In this document: piece by piece, positions 8,741 through 17,790 of the stretch | Position numbering within the stretch: position 1 is the stretch's first letter | Layout: every line of letters starts with the position of its first letter | Assembly: GCA_003724185.1 (NCBI GenBank) | Contig: RHGM01000003.1 | Span: 1,034,802 to 1,098,801 of the forward strand | DNA from: Porphyrobacter sp. IPPAS B-1204 | GTDB lineage: Bacteria > Pseudomonadota > Alphaproteobacteria > Sphingomonadales > Sphingomonadaceae | DNA length: 64,000 nucleotides | Direction of reading: 5' to 3' | Position numbers and translations under genes: made by a program | Notes under the pieces: generated by a model | What the model was told of the DNA's origin: nothing | Database searches by the model: none | Seen by the model: only the letters and a program-made list of their open reading frames with translations

Positions 8741-9919
8741 TCAGCTTTCCACCGCGAAGGTCAGTTCGGCGTGTTCTTCCAGCCGCTTGACCAGATCCTC
8801 GCCAAGGAAGCTGCCGGGCGTGCCAATCCCGCCCGGCTTGGTGCAGGATAGCAGCGCAATGCCTGTCTCGCTCAGCATCCGGCAGGTCGAACCATAGCCC
8901 GGATCATACCGGCCCTTGACCCCGAATTGCAGCCGTCCGCCGTCTTCCATGTCGGCGACGAACACCACATCATAAAAGCCGTTTGCCCGCTCTTCCGGGG
9001 TCGGCCCTTCGCCCGGCTTGGGCGGCTTGGAGCCGAACGGGTTCTTCATGAATTCCAGCGCCGCATTGGCCGCAGCCCGGCCCGCATCGCCGGGGCTGGT
9101 CAGCATCATCTCGTCATACTTGAAATCGGTCCCGTAAGGGTGGCCGAGCAGGAAGTTGGTGCGGTGCACGTTCTTGGTGTTGATCGGTGCCATCACGAAA
9201 GGCGCAGACCACTTGCCCAGATCTTCCTCATGGCTCGGGATCATGCCCGAAGGCTGGTCCGGCCCTTCAAAACCGGGGGTCAGCGCGAAGGGATTGCGCA
9301 GCACGTTGATGAGCGAGGGGCTTTTCGCCGCCGCCTTCATCGTTGCGCCAAGGCTGGCGGCGGTGCCGCCCGAGAACGTCCCCTGCATCGCACGGACCCG
9401 GCCACGGATGCGCGGGGCGGGCTTGCCGAACTTTTCGACACAAGCCTTCTGCGTCATCATCACGCCAAGATCGAAGGGGATGGAATCGAACCCGCTGGAA
9501 AAGCAGATGCGCGCGCCGCTGGCTTCGGCAGCCGCCTGATGCTCGGCGATTTTCTCGGCCATCCACGCCGGTTCGCCGCACAGGTCGGCATAGTCGGTGC
9601 CGGTGGCAACGCAGGCGGCCAGCAGCTTGTCACCGTAAAGCTGGTAGGGGCCGACTGTCGTCAGAACGACCTTGGTGCGCTTGCACATCGCTTCCAGATC
9701 ATCGCTGCTGTCGGCATCGGCGACCACCAGCGGCGTTGAGGCAGGTGCGCCGATCAGATCACGCACTTCCTCCAGCTTGGCGAGGCTGCGCCCCGCCATC
9801 GCCCACTTGGGCCCGTCTTCGCGGCTGCCATAGTGGTGCGCGAGATATTCGGCGACGAGGCGGCCGGTGTAACCGGTGGCGCCGTAAATGATGATGTCGA
9901 ATTCGCGGGTGGTGGTCAT
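8741..9919 (-). CDS. Saccharopine dehydrogenase-like / trans-acting enoyl reductase family protein
   Basis: The 392-residue product begins REFDIIIYGATGYTGRLVAEYL, an N-terminal Rossmann fold with the GATGYTG dinucleotide-binding loop. It continues with VVLTTVGPYQLYGDKLLAAC and GTDYADLCGEP, typical of the saccharopine dehydrogenase NADP-binding superfamily. Members of this subgroup in bacteria and eukaryotes are oxidoreductases, often of uncertain substrate, and some act with lipid or polyketide enzymes. The ATG at 9919 was preferred over an upstream in-frame start at 9982 because the added residues are encoded by the repeat element at 9932-10020. Confidence 0.85.
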   Translation of the reverse strand: MTTTREFDIIIYGATGYTGRLVAEYLAHHYGSREDGPKWAMAGRSLAKLEEVRDLIGAPASTPLVVADADSSDDLEAMCKRTKVVLTTVGPYQLYGDKLLAACVATGTDYADLCGEPAWMAEKIAEHQAAAEASGARICFSSGFDSIPFDLGVMMTQKACVEKFGKPAPRIRGRVRAMQGTFSGGTAASLGATMKAAAKSPSLINVLRNPFALTPGFEGPDQPSGMIPSHEEDLGKWSAPFVMAPINTKNVHRTNFLLGHPYGTDFKYDEMMLTSPGDAGRAAANAALEFMKNPFGSKPPKPGEGPTPEERANGFYDVVFVADMEDGGRLQFGVKGRYDPGYGSTCRMLSETGIALLSCTKPGGIGTPGSFLGEDLVKRLEEHAELTFAVES

Positions 9920-9931
9920 CCTAAGTTTCCT

Positions 9932-10020
9932 CCGTTCGCCCTGAGCTTGTCGAAGGGCTGTTTTTTCTTCCTCGACGTTCAAGAGGAAAAGCAGTGCTTC
10001 GACAAGCTCAGCACGAATGG
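9932..10020. repeat. Dispersed palindromic repeat element (GAGCTTGTCGAAG type)
   Basis: Two imperfect inverted arms, 9932-9960 and 9991-10020, share TGAGCTTGTCGAAG (reverse CTTCGACAAGCTCA). Between them sits a smaller hairpin, TTCCTC with GAGGAA. This core is familiar from intergenic repeats scattered through many proteobacterial genomes. It lies between the saccharopine dehydrogenase-like gene and dcd and could fold as RNA in both directions. Confidence 0.8.
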
Positions 10021-10039
10021 AGTGAGAAAAAACTGGCGA

Positions 10040-10594
10040 TCAGAGCCGCGGCAGCGTCACCCCGCGCTGGCCCATGTATTTGCCTGCGCGGTCCTTGTAG
10101 CTCGTCTCGCAGCGTTCGTTGCCTTGCAGGAACAGGAACTGGCACGCGCCTTCGTTGGCGTAGATTTTCGCAGGCAACGGCGTGGTGTTGCTGAATTCCA
10201 GCGTCACGTGGCCCTCCCAGCCCGGCTCCAAGGGCGTCACGTTCACAATGATTCCGCAGCGCGCATAGGTGCTTTTGCCGAGGCAGATCACCAGCACATC
10301 TTCCGGCACGCGGAAATATTCGACCGTGCGGGCGAGCGCGAAGCTGTTCGGCGGGATGATGCAGACATCAGTCTCGCGGTCGACAAAGCTTCTGGGGTCG
10401 AACTGCTTGGGATCGACCACCGAGCTATCGACATTGGTGAAGATCTTGAACTCCGGCGCGACCCGCGCATCGTATCCATAGGACGACAGGCCATAGGAGA
10501 TCACCCCGTCGCGCCGCTGGGCTTCGACGAAAGGCTCGATCATGCCGTGCTCAAGCGCCTGAGCGCGGATCCATTTGTCGGAGAGAATCGCCAT
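10040..10594 (-). CDS. dcd: dCTP deaminase
   Basis: The 184-residue protein converts dCTP to dUTP, feeding thymidylate synthesis. It starts MAILSDKWI and contains the conserved [13 protein letters not shown], the [21 protein letters not shown] block with the catalytic region, and the C-terminal [11 protein letters not shown]. Its length fits the family (about 185-195). The ATG at 10594 is chosen because upstream residues in the longer frame are unlike any Dcd N-terminus. The 10595-10773 stretch behind it holds no gene that I can see. Confidence 0.97.
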   Translation of the reverse strand: MAILSDKWIRAQALEHGMIEPFVEAQRRDGVISYGLSSYGYDARVAPEFKIFTNVDSSVVDPKQFDPRSFVDRETDVCIIPPNSFALARTVEYFRVPEDVLVICLGKSTYARCGIIVNVTPLEPGWEGHVTLEFSNTTPLPAKIYANEGACQFLFLQGNERCETSYKDRAGKYMGQRGVTLPRL

Positions 10595-10773
10595 GCCAGT
10601 GTGATTCCCGATGGCCGCAAGGCCAGCAAGGGGCGGGGCGGATTTATCCGGATGAGTCTGTGCTGCGGCTGGTTCAGCGTGTGCCCGTTTGTCTGAGACT
10701 TTGGCTCCAAACCTGCCCATCGGCCACTGATCCACCTCCCGCCAGCATCACCGGGCAGCGGGCATGGCGCGGT

Positions 10774-11472
10774 TCAATTTGACCGGTTCAGCGCGTTGAT
10801 CGCCGAATGTACCTGCGCTTCGACCGTTTCGCGGGGCAGGCCCGCCGGGATCGCCTCGCCCACCTTGTAGGTGATCCGGCCCGGGCGCTTCACAACATGG
10901 TGATAGGTCGCCCCGCTATCCACCGCGATCGGCACCACCGGCAAGCGCAGAAGCTTGTAAAGCCCCGCAAACCCCGCCTGCAGCGGCGGGCTTGCGCCAT
11001 GCGCCACACGCGTGCCTTCGGGGAAGATCACCAGCGGGCGGCCTTCCTCGACCCGCTGTTTCGCCAGCGCCAGCATCGCCCGCAGCGTCTTTGCCCCTTC
11101 CTCCCGCGCAACCGGGATAAGGCCGTAGACCAGCGCCGAATGGCCCCAGCCGGGAATGCGGAACAGCTCGTGCTTGGCGAACACCGCCGGAAAGGTGAAC
11201 AGGCGCGGCGTGTCGATCGCCTCGAAGAAGCTTTCGTGCTTGATCGCGATCAGCATGGGGCCATCGGGCAAGGCGCCCTCCATCACCACTGTGATCCCGA
11301 GCAGGTTCTGCACGCACCACAGATGCCAATGCCCCCAGCATCCCACGATCGGGCCAAGCCAGCGGCGCTGCGCCACCACGGCCACCACCGAAGCGACAAC
11401 CAGCACTGCGGTGCCGCCGTAGAACAGCAGGTAGAAGACCAGGGATCGGAAGGCAGCCAGCAACCAGCTCAA
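10774..11472 (-). CDS. 1-acyl-sn-glycerol-3-phosphate acyltransferase (PlsC family)
   Basis: This 232-residue membrane protein has an N-terminal hydrophobic stretch and the PlsC motifs. The catalytic block is KHESFFEAIDT (Glu where HX4D has Asp) and the phosphate-binding block is FPEGTR. It should acylate lysophosphatidic acid at the inner membrane during phospholipid synthesis. The only suitable start is TTG at 11472, which overlaps the stop of the upstream YdcF-like gene by four bases (TTGA) and suggests coupled translation. Confidence 0.87.
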   Translation of the reverse strand: MSWLLAAFRSLVFYLLFYGGTAVLVVASVVAVVAQRRWLGPIVGCWGHWHLWCVQNLLGITVVMEGALPDGPMLIAIKHESFFEAIDTPRLFTFPAVFAKHELFRIPGWGHSALVYGLIPVAREEGAKTLRAMLALAKQRVEEGRPLVIFPEGTRVAHGASPPLQAGFAGLYKLLRLPVVPIAVDSGATYHHVVKRPGRITYKVGEAIPAGLPRETVEAQVHSAINALNRSN

Positions 11473-12002
11473 AGATCGGCCAGTCCCGCCGCGCGGCTGG
11501 CGATCAGTTTGTGATATTCAAGGAACAGGGTGCCCATGTTGGGCTGTGACGGCACGGCATCGCGGACCACGGTGACAGTTGCGGGCAGGGTGCGATCCAG
11601 CTCGCCCGCAGCGCGGCGCATGTGCCAGTCGGTCGTCACCAGCCGGAGCGATCGCACTTCGTTCTGCGCCACCCACTTGGCGGTTTCCGCCGCGTTGGAG
11701 CGCGTATCGACCGCCGCAAAGCCCAGTGTCACGCAGCAGGCCATCATGCGCGGGGAAACGCGGAACTGGGCGGCGAATTCCTGCGGCCTCACCTCGGGGT
11801 CGACGCCGCTGACCAGCAGCTTGTCCGCCTGACCCCCGGCCAGAATATCGAGCCCGCGCGCGATCCGGCCCGGCCCGCCCGTCAGCACGATCACCGCATC
11901 GGTCTGCGCGGCCTCGGCCGCAGGGCGCGGCAGGGCCACGACGAACCACAGAAAGCCGATCACCCAGACCAGAAACACGAAGGACAAAATACGCCGGAAC
12001 AT
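11469..12002 (-). CDS. YdcF/ElyC/SanA family membrane protein (DUF218)
   Basis: The 177-residue protein has one N-terminal membrane helix (FVFLVWVIGFLWFVVALP). The DUF218 domain follows, with the marks TDAVIVLTGGPGRIARGLDIL, LLVSGVD, DTRSNAAETAKW and LVTTDWHMRRA. Family members such as SanA and ElyC are linked to envelope integrity and peptidoglycan or lipid-carrier metabolism, though the chemistry is not settled. It sits directly after ftsX with a 10-bp gap and before plsC, so it is likely part of an ftsE-ftsX envelope operon. Confidence 0.85.
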   Translation of the reverse strand: MFRRILSFVFLVWVIGFLWFVVALPRPAAEAAQTDAVIVLTGGPGRIARGLDILAGGQADKLLVSGVDPEVRPQEFAAQFRVSPRMMACCVTLGFAAVDTRSNAAETAKWVAQNEVRSLRLVTTDWHMRRAAGELDRTLPATVTVVRDAVPSQPNMGTLFLEYHKLIASRAAGLADL

Positions 12003-12012
12003 TGCGGACCGC

Positions 12013-12960
12013 CTAAAGCATGTCGCGCAAGGCAAGCGCAATGGTGATGCGCGCCGTAACCAGCGCGAGCACCACGCCAGCGAGCGGAATCGCGGCAATC
12101 ACCATCCAATCGGCCAGCCCCAGCCCGCCGCCGCCCACCATCCCGCTGTCGAGTGCGGCAAATTGCTGGCCGAGCAGCCACACCGCCCCCACGCCCAGCC
12201 CGGCACCTGCCGCCGCGCCGAACACCGCCTCGCGCAGCACATCGCGCAGGAACACCGCTGAAATCTGCGGCCCGCTTGCGCCCAGCAGGTGCATGATCTC
12301 CACCGTCTCGCGCGCGCCGGCAAAGGCGTTGCGCGCCGCCAGCCACACCGCCGCCGCTGTTGCCAGCGCCACCAGCGCAATCAGGCCCAGCGCCAGCCAT
12401 TGCAGCGCGGCAAGCGCATCATAGACCGGGCGCAGGAAATCGCCCTGGGCATCGACCCGCGCACCAGGAACTTGCGCAGCCAGCGCGGCTTCGATGCGGG
12501 CGATGTCGGCCGGGCTGGCGCTGCGGACCAGCTCCACATCGATCAGCGCGGGGATCGGCACGTCGCTGCTTGTGACCGCCTCGCCCAGCCACGGTTCAAG
12601 CATGGCGACAAGTTCCGCCTCGGGCACCCGCTTTACCGATTTGACACCAGCGATGCCGGTCAGCGCCTTGACCGCCGCCGCCCCGCGCGCCTCGCGCAGA
12701 TCGGGGTTGGGTTCGATCACCTGCACACTCACCGCGCTGGCCAGATCGGCCCGTGCGGTCAGGGCAAGATTGCGCAAGGCCAGCCCGCCTGCCGCCGTGA
12801 TCACCACCAGCGCGATCAGGATCGCGATGACCCACGGGATCGGCCCGGTCAGGCGCGCAGGCGGCAGCAGCCGCGCCGCTGCGCGGCCCTGCGGCCGCAC
12901 AAGGGCAGTGTCAGGCGCGTCGGCTTCTGGCGCAGCGGGAAGCGGGGGAAGCGTGCTCAT
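12013..12960 (-). CDS. ftsX: Cell division protein FtsX (permease-like)
   Basis: This 315-residue protein has a cytoplasmic N-terminus, a first membrane helix (WVIAILIALVVITAAGGLAL) and an extracytoplasmic domain (about 65-170). Three C-terminal helices follow, with the FtsX-domain mark ETVEIMHLLGASGPQISAVF. With FtsE it forms the complex that activates cell-wall hydrolases at the division site. The start codon overlaps the ftsE stop by four bases. Confidence 0.92.
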   Translation of the reverse strand: MSTLPPLPAAPEADAPDTALVRPQGRAAARLLPPARLTGPIPWVIAILIALVVITAAGGLALRNLALTARADLASAVSVQVIEPNPDLREARGAAAVKALTGIAGVKSVKRVPEAELVAMLEPWLGEAVTSSDVPIPALIDVELVRSASPADIARIEAALAAQVPGARVDAQGDFLRPVYDALAALQWLALGLIALVALATAAAVWLAARNAFAGARETVEIMHLLGASGPQISAVFLRDVLREAVFGAAAGAGLGVGAVWLLGQQFAALDSGMVGGGGLGLADWMVIAAIPLAGVVLALVTARITIALALRDML

Positions 12961-13703
12961 CCGGCCGCGCCTCCGCCCCCGCCCGGCCCGGAAGGACGCG
13001 GCGGATAGCGCAGCGCGCCGGTGGGATCGGACAGCTGCCCCTTGTTCAGCCGCATGATGAGGGAATCCGGCACCTTTTTCAGCAAGTGGACATCGTGGGT
13101 CGCCACCACCACCGTCGTGCCGACGCGGTTGTTCAGCGCCTCGAACAGGCGCAGCAGTTTGAGCGCCATTTCCGGATCGACGTTCCCCGTCGGCTCGTCC
13201 GCGATCAGCATCCGCGGGCGCGCAATCACGGCCCGGGCGATGGCGACGCGCTGCTGTTCCCCGCCCGACATCGTCGCCGGGATCGCATGGGCACGGTGCG
13301 ACAGGCCGACCCAGTCGAGCATGTCGCTAACCGCCTTGACCACCTTCTTTTCATCTGTTCCCGCCAGCCGCAGCGGCAGGGCAACATTGTCGAAGGCGGA
13401 GAGGTACGGCACCAGCCGGAAGTTCTGGAACACCACCCCCAGCCGCCGCCGCAGATCGGGCAGGCGTTCACGCGGCATGGTGACCAGATCCTGCCCGAAC
13501 ATCCGGATCGCCCCGCGCGAGGGCCGCTGCGCGAGGTAGAGCAGCTTCAGCAGACTGGTCTTGCCGGCTCCGCTTGCGCCGGTCAGAAAGTAGAAGCTGC
13601 CGGGGTAGAGCGTGAAGCTCAAGTTGCTCAGCACCTCGGGATCGGTGCCGTAGCGCAGCCCGACATTGTCGAATTTCACGATCTCGGCGAGATGATCATT
13701 CAT
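12957..13703 (-). CDS. ftsE: Cell division ATP-binding protein FtsE
   Basis: The 248-residue ABC ATPase has Walker A at residues 42-50 (GASGAGKTS), the signature [14 protein letters not shown] and Walker B followed by [15 protein letters not shown], the form typical of FtsE. It lacks membrane segments and works with the adjacent FtsX. The Gly/Pro-rich C-terminal tail ([15 protein letters not shown]) is longer than usual. The gene is the first of the ftsE-ftsX-ydcF-plsC run. The 166 bp upstream to the divergent gene at 13870 must hold its promoter. Confidence 0.95.
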   Translation of the reverse strand: MNDHLAEIVKFDNVGLRYGTDPEVLSNLSFTLYPGSFYFLTGASGAGKTSLLKLLYLAQRPSRGAIRMFGQDLVTMPRERLPDLRRRLGVVFQNFRLVPYLSAFDNVALPLRLAGTDEKKVVKAVSDMLDWVGLSHRAHAIPATMSGGEQQRVAIARAVIARPRMLIADEPTGNVDPEMALKLLRLFEALNNRVGTTVVVATHDVHLLKKVPDSLIMRLNKGQLSDPTGALRYPPRPSGPGGGGGAAG

Positions 13704-13869
13704 GCCGCGGCCCTATCAGCGAGGCAGGCGGCGGGAAAGCCGTTCAACGCTCACCAGCGCCCGGAATGCCCGATTTACGCCCTGCAATGTGGAAAACACC
13801 GCGTAAACGGCCGCTCAGGGCGCGGTTGCTCTTGTGCATGGATGCGCGAGGACTATTGCAATTTGTGAC

Positions 13870-14790
13870 ATGATCATCGCCTGCCCAGCCTGCGGCACCC
13901 GTTACGCCGTGCCCGATGCTGCCATCGGCAGCGAGGGCCGCACCGTGCGCTGCGCCAAGTGCAAGCACAGCTGGTTTCAGGATCCGCCCGAACTCGAATT
14001 GAACAGCCCGGTCGAAACGCCGCCAGCGTCCGCTGCGCCGCCTGCCGATCCGGACCCTGCGCCCGCTGCTCCGGCCCAACCGGCGGCAGGGCCGGCCCCG
14101 GCGCCCGAACCGCCCAGCGATGGCCCCTCGGTCAGCCACTGGCGTGTCCCAGAGCCTGCCGATCAGCCCGCCTACACCGAAGAAGACTCCACAGTCGCGA
14201 TGCGGGCGCTGCGGCGGGGCCTCAACCCGTCCTCCGAACCGGACCAGACCGCGCCCGAACCGCCCGCACTGGTCGATGAAACGCCCGAGCCGCCGTTCGA
14301 CGATGAAGAGACGGAGGATGATGGCGAGTCGCAGTTCGATTACCGCGCGCCCTTCACCCGCCGGCGCAACACGCTGCGGATGTGGACCATCGCTGCGGCG
14401 CTGTTTGCGGCGCTGGCGACGGGGACTATCGTTGCGGTCAACTATTACGGCCTGCCAGACTGGGTGCCGATCAGCCGCCCGACCTTTGGTGTCAGCCGCC
14501 CGGGCCTCGTGCTCGATTTCCCCGAAACGCAGCAGCGCAAGGAAGCGCTGGAAAGCGGCGAGGTGATCTTCCGGGTGCGTGGCACCATCGCCAACACCGG
14601 GCGCGAAAGCCTTGATGTTCCCAACGTGCTGGTGGTGTTCAGCGACCAGCGCGAGCGCGACATCGGCGATTGGCTGGTGACGCCATCCCAGCGGCGACTG
14701 GCCCCGGGCGAGACGATTACCGTGACCCAGGCGATCAACAATATCCCGCCGGGCGCGGCGGGTGCAGCGATCGGCTGGGCACCGAATTGA
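13870..14790 (+). CDS. MJ0042-type zinc-ribbon membrane protein
   Basis: The 306-residue protein starts [20 protein letters not shown] and carries two CxxC pairs ([13 protein letters not shown]), the MJ0042 zinc-ribbon. It continues with a long Pro/Ala/Glu-rich linker, a single membrane helix (about 180-200, [22 protein letters not shown]) and an extracytoplasmic domain containing [20 protein letters not shown], similar to DUF3426. Such proteins are common in alpha- and betaproteobacteria and their function is unknown. The ATG at 13870 is used because the Cys motif follows it at once. Confidence 0.85.
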   Translation: MIIACPACGTRYAVPDAAIGSEGRTVRCAKCKHSWFQDPPELELNSPVETPPASAAPPADPDPAPAAPAQPAAGPAPAPEPPSDGPSVSHWRVPEPADQPAYTEEDSTVAMRALRRGLNPSSEPDQTAPEPPALVDETPEPPFDDEETEDDGESQFDYRAPFTRRRNTLRMWTIAAALFAALATGTIVAVNYYGLPDWVPISRPTFGVSRPGLVLDFPETQQRKEALESGEVIFRVRGTIANTGRESLDVPNVLVVFSDQRERDIGDWLVTPSQRRLAPGETITVTQAINNIPPGAAGAAIGWAPN

Positions 14791-14818
14791 TCGGGTAACA
14801 ACCCGCGCGTCAAAGAGC

Positions 14819-14847
14819 TTGCACGGCACCAAACCCCTTGCTAGGGG
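14819..14847 (+). promoter_or_regulatory. Candidate promoter of tRNA-Leu
   Basis: TTGCAC (14819-14824) and TAGGGG (14842-14847) are 17 bases apart. The downstream stretch is very GC-rich, as is common in stable RNA promoters, and the tRNA begins about 50 bases later. The -10 box is a poor match, so this is tentative. Confidence 0.3.
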
Positions 14848-14896
14848 CGCGCTCCTACCGCGGGGCTGGCAACTGGCTACCCCGACAAACCCGAGT

Positions 14897-14983
14897 GCGG
14901 TCGTGGCGGAATTGGTAGACGCGCAACGTTGAGGTCGTTGTGGGCGAAAGCCCGTGGAAGTTCGAGTCTTCTCGACCGCACCA
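14897..14983 (+). tRNA. tRNA-Leu (anticodon GAG)
   Basis: The 87-base sequence folds as a class II tRNA. The acceptor arms are GCGGTCG and CGACCGC with discriminator A. The anticodon stem is CAACG/CGTTG around TTGAGGT, giving GAG at 14931-14933. A long variable arm (TGGGCGAAAGCCCGT) and a T arm with GTTCGAGTC follow. The CCA end is encoded. Confidence 0.97.
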
Positions 14984-15146
14984 TTTCCTGCAAAAGCTGG
15001 CTTCTCGCAAAATACCGGCCTTGCCCCTGACGCAGGGGCGCCGGACGGGCGCGCATTTCCATGCGGAACCGGGCCTCTGCCTCTGACCTTAGCCCCACGT
15101 TAACCATTCCTGCCCTAGGCCCTTCCCGTGCAGGAGGGCTGGTGAC

Positions 15147-16193
15147 GTGCAGGCTGCTCATTCTTGGTCGGACGCGCCCGCGCTTTCGGTCGTCATTCCG
15201 GTCTACAACGAAGAGGCAGTGCTGGACGCTCTGGTGGCGCGGGTGATCCCCGCGTGCGAGGCAGTGTTCGGCCACCGCTTCGAGCTCCTGCTCGTCAATG
15301 ACGGGTCGAAGGACGGCAGCTGGGCGGCGATCTGCCGCCACGCCGACCGCGATCCCCGCATCGCGGGCATCAACCTTTCGCGCAATCACGGCCACCAGCT
15401 GGCGCTGACCGCAGGCCTCCATCAGGTGCGCGGCGATTGGGTGTTCGTGCTCGACGCCGATCTGCAAGACCCGCCCGAATTGCTCGGCCCGATGCTGGCC
15501 AAGGCGCAGGAAGGGTTTGACGTCGTCTATGGCCAGCGCACCCGGCGCGAGGGCGAGACCGCCTTCAAGCGCGGCACGGCGTCGCTGTTTTACCGGATGC
15601 TGGGCAGCATGGTCGATACCGACATTCCCCGCGACACCGGTGATTTCCGCCTGATGACCCGGCGGGTCGTCGATCAGCTGAACGCCATGCCCGAACGCTA
15701 TCGCTTTGTGCGCGGCATGGTGAGCTTTGTCGGCTTCCGGCAATGCGCCTTTCCCTATGCCCGCGAGGCGCGCTTTGCGGGCGAAACGAACTATCCGCTG
15801 CGCAAGATGATCGCGCTGGCGGTGGATGCGGTGACCAGCTTTTCGACCGTGCCGCTGCGCTTTGCCTCGCATCTGGGGATGGTGTTCGGCGTGGGCGGAA
15901 TGCTGGCGCTGGGCTGGATCGGCTGGGTGTGGCTGCAGGGCGGGACGGTGCAGGGCTGGGCCAGTCTGGCGGCGCTGATCCTGATCATGGGCAGTGTCCA
16001 GCTGATGGTGATCGGCGTGTTCGGCGAATATCTCGGCCGGATGTACATGGAGGCCAAGCAGCGCCCGCTGTTCATCATCGCCGATGTTCACCGCCAGACC
16101 GCCGCGGCGGATGGCAGCGCGGGCAATCCCGTGGCCCGGATGGAGCAGGATCTGGCAGCACGCCTCGCCGCCCCGCAAAGGGCGTCGCAATGA
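15147..16193 (+). CDS. Family 2 glycosyltransferase (GtrB/DPM1-like polyprenyl-phosphate type)
   Basis: The 348-residue enzyme has an N-terminal GT-A fold (SVVIPVYNEE, LLLVNDGSKDGSW, the metal site DADLQDPPE) and an RGMVSFVGFRQ segment. Two C-terminal membrane helices follow (about 240-295). This layout is that of enzymes that load a sugar onto undecaprenyl phosphate. The GTG start at 15147 is preferred because AGGAGG stands nine bases before it. Its last four bases overlap the next membrane protein gene, so the pair probably works together in decorating surface glycans. Confidence 0.88.
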   Translation: MQAAHSWSDAPALSVVIPVYNEEAVLDALVARVIPACEAVFGHRFELLLVNDGSKDGSWAAICRHADRDPRIAGINLSRNHGHQLALTAGLHQVRGDWVFVLDADLQDPPELLGPMLAKAQEGFDVVYGQRTRREGETAFKRGTASLFYRMLGSMVDTDIPRDTGDFRLMTRRVVDQLNAMPERYRFVRGMVSFVGFRQCAFPYAREARFAGETNYPLRKMIALAVDAVTSFSTVPLRFASHLGMVFGVGGMLALGWIGWVWLQGGTVQGWASLAALILIMGSVQLMVIGVFGEYLGRMYMEAKQRPLFIIADVHRQTAAADGSAGNPVARMEQDLAARLAAPQRASQ

Positions 16194-17752
16194 ACATGAT
16201 GCCGCTGGCCGATGGCGGACTGCAGGCTCCCAAGCCCCGCCACGGCATTGATATCGACAGCTGGCAGGCTTTCGCGCTGCTGTGCGCGCTGTCGCTGATC
16301 CCGCTGCTGGCGGTGGGGTTTCCGCCGCTGGTCGATCTTTACGGGCACCTTGGTCGCTATGCGATGCAGACCGACCTTGCGAACCGCCCCGAATTGCAGC
16401 CCTTCTATTCCTTCGAATGGCAGCTGGTCGGCAATCTGGGCGCGGATCTGCTGGTCGAACTGCTGCATGGCTGGCTGGGTCTGGAAACCGCGGTCCGGGT
16501 GATTGTCATGGCCACGCAGCTGCTGTCGGCGGCGGCGGTGCTGCTGGTGAGCCGCCAGGTTCACGGCCGGATCACGCCCTTTGCCATCGCCGCCCTGCCG
16601 CTGATCTATGGCCTGCCGTTCAACCACGGTTTTCTCAATTTCTCGCTCGGCATGACGCTGGGGATGCTGGCGTTCGTTGGGTGGATGCGCCTGCGCCGCA
16701 CGCGCGGCGGGATCGCGGCGCGGGTGTGGCTTGCGGTCGCGGGCATGATGGTGTGGGTGAGCCATGCCTATGGCTGGGCGTTCCTCGGGCTGCTGTGCGG
16801 ATCGACCACGCTGGCCGAGGTGATCGACCGGCGCGATCGTCCGGTGGCGGCGCTGAAGCACATCCTCGGCGAATGCTGGACGCTGCTGCTGCCGCTTGCC
16901 CCGATGATCATCTGGCGGACGGAATCGGGCGGCATGGACCTGATCGCCTCCACCCCCATTTTCAAGCTGCTGGGGCTGGTATCGCCGCTGCGCACCAGGT
17001 GGATGGTGCTGGATGTGCTGTCGTTCTTCGGTCTGGTGGTGACGATCTACTGGGCGATCCGCAACCCCGCGATCCGCATCGACAAGCGGCTGGGCATCGC
17101 TGCGCTGCTGTGCTTTGCCTGCTTCCTGATCCTGCCCAAGCAGGTGTTCGGTTCGCTGTCGGCGGACTTGCGGCTGATGCCCTATGTGCTCATGATCGCC
17201 CTGCTGGCGATCCCCACCGCGCAGCTTGGTCGCAAGACAATCGGCATTCTGACGGTGGCAGCCCTCGTGTTCTTCACCGGGCGGACGCTGGCGACTACGG
17301 CGGCCTATGTTGCAGACGAGGACCGGGTCAATGCGGTGCTCCCCGCCATCGACGCACTTCCGCAAGGCGCGCGGGTCGCGTTCTTTTCCGCTGCACCGTG
17401 CAAGCAGACATGGGCTTTGCCGGTGCTCGATCATGTGGCCGGCGTGGCCCATGCGCGGCGCAGCGTTTTCGTGAACAACCAGTGGCAGGTGCCCGGTGCA
17501 AGCCCGCTCACCGTGCATTATGCCGCCGCTGGCCGGTTCGCGCATGATCCTTCGCACCTTGTGCTGGCCGATGGCTGCGACCGCGATTTCTACCCCTTCC
17601 TTTCGGCGGTCCTTGCCGAACTGCCCTATGACGCCTTCACCCATGTCTGGATCGTGGGCGAACTGCCGGACACAATCGCCGTGCCCGCCCGGCTTGAAGC
17701 CGTGCCGCATCAGGGCCAGGGCGCACTCTACGCGATCAGACCGGCGCGATAA
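16190..17752 (+). CDS. Multi-pass membrane protein, possible GT-C glycosyltransferase
   Basis: The 520-residue protein has about ten to eleven predicted membrane helices and a soluble C-terminal part (about 390-520). Just after the first helix is FPPLVDLYGHLGRYAM, where an Asp and a His could match the loop acidic residue seen in GT-C enzymes. No family name is certain. The ATG at 16190 forms ATGA with the stop of the polyprenyl-phosphate glycosyltransferase gene, which supports a role in using a lipid-linked sugar. An in-frame upstream start at 15743 is rejected because it lies inside that gene. Confidence 0.8.
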   Translation: MNMMPLADGGLQAPKPRHGIDIDSWQAFALLCALSLIPLLAVGFPPLVDLYGHLGRYAMQTDLANRPELQPFYSFEWQLVGNLGADLLVELLHGWLGLETAVRVIVMATQLLSAAAVLLVSRQVHGRITPFAIAALPLIYGLPFNHGFLNFSLGMTLGMLAFVGWMRLRRTRGGIAARVWLAVAGMMVWVSHAYGWAFLGLLCGSTTLAEVIDRRDRPVAALKHILGECWTLLLPLAPMIIWRTESGGMDLIASTPIFKLLGLVSPLRTRWMVLDVLSFFGLVVTIYWAIRNPAIRIDKRLGIAALLCFACFLILPKQVFGSLSADLRLMPYVLMIALLAIPTAQLGRKTIGILTVAALVFFTGRTLATTAAYVADEDRVNAVLPAIDALPQGARVAFFSAAPCKQTWALPVLDHVAGVAHARRSVFVNNQWQVPGASPLTVHYAAAGRFAHDPSHLVLADGCDRDFYPFLSAVLAELPYDAFTHVWIVGELPDTIAVPARLEAVPHQGQGALYAIRPAR

Positions 17753-17790
17753 GGCCGCTGCGCCCGGACATTTTGCGCAACTACGCCCCT

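Noticed and set aside
12596..12835. Small open frames inside ftsX and other GC-rich genes
   Set aside because: They are shadow frames of well-supported genes and encode low-complexity Arg/Ala/Gly-rich sequence.
15100..15107. TTAACCAT as a CtrA half-site before the glycosyltransferase gene
   Set aside because: Only one half-site is present and no second half lies at the right distance.
15743..16190. Long in-frame extension of the 520-residue membrane protein
   Set aside because: It lies wholly inside the glycosyltransferase gene in another frame, and the ATGA overlap at 16190 gives a natural start.
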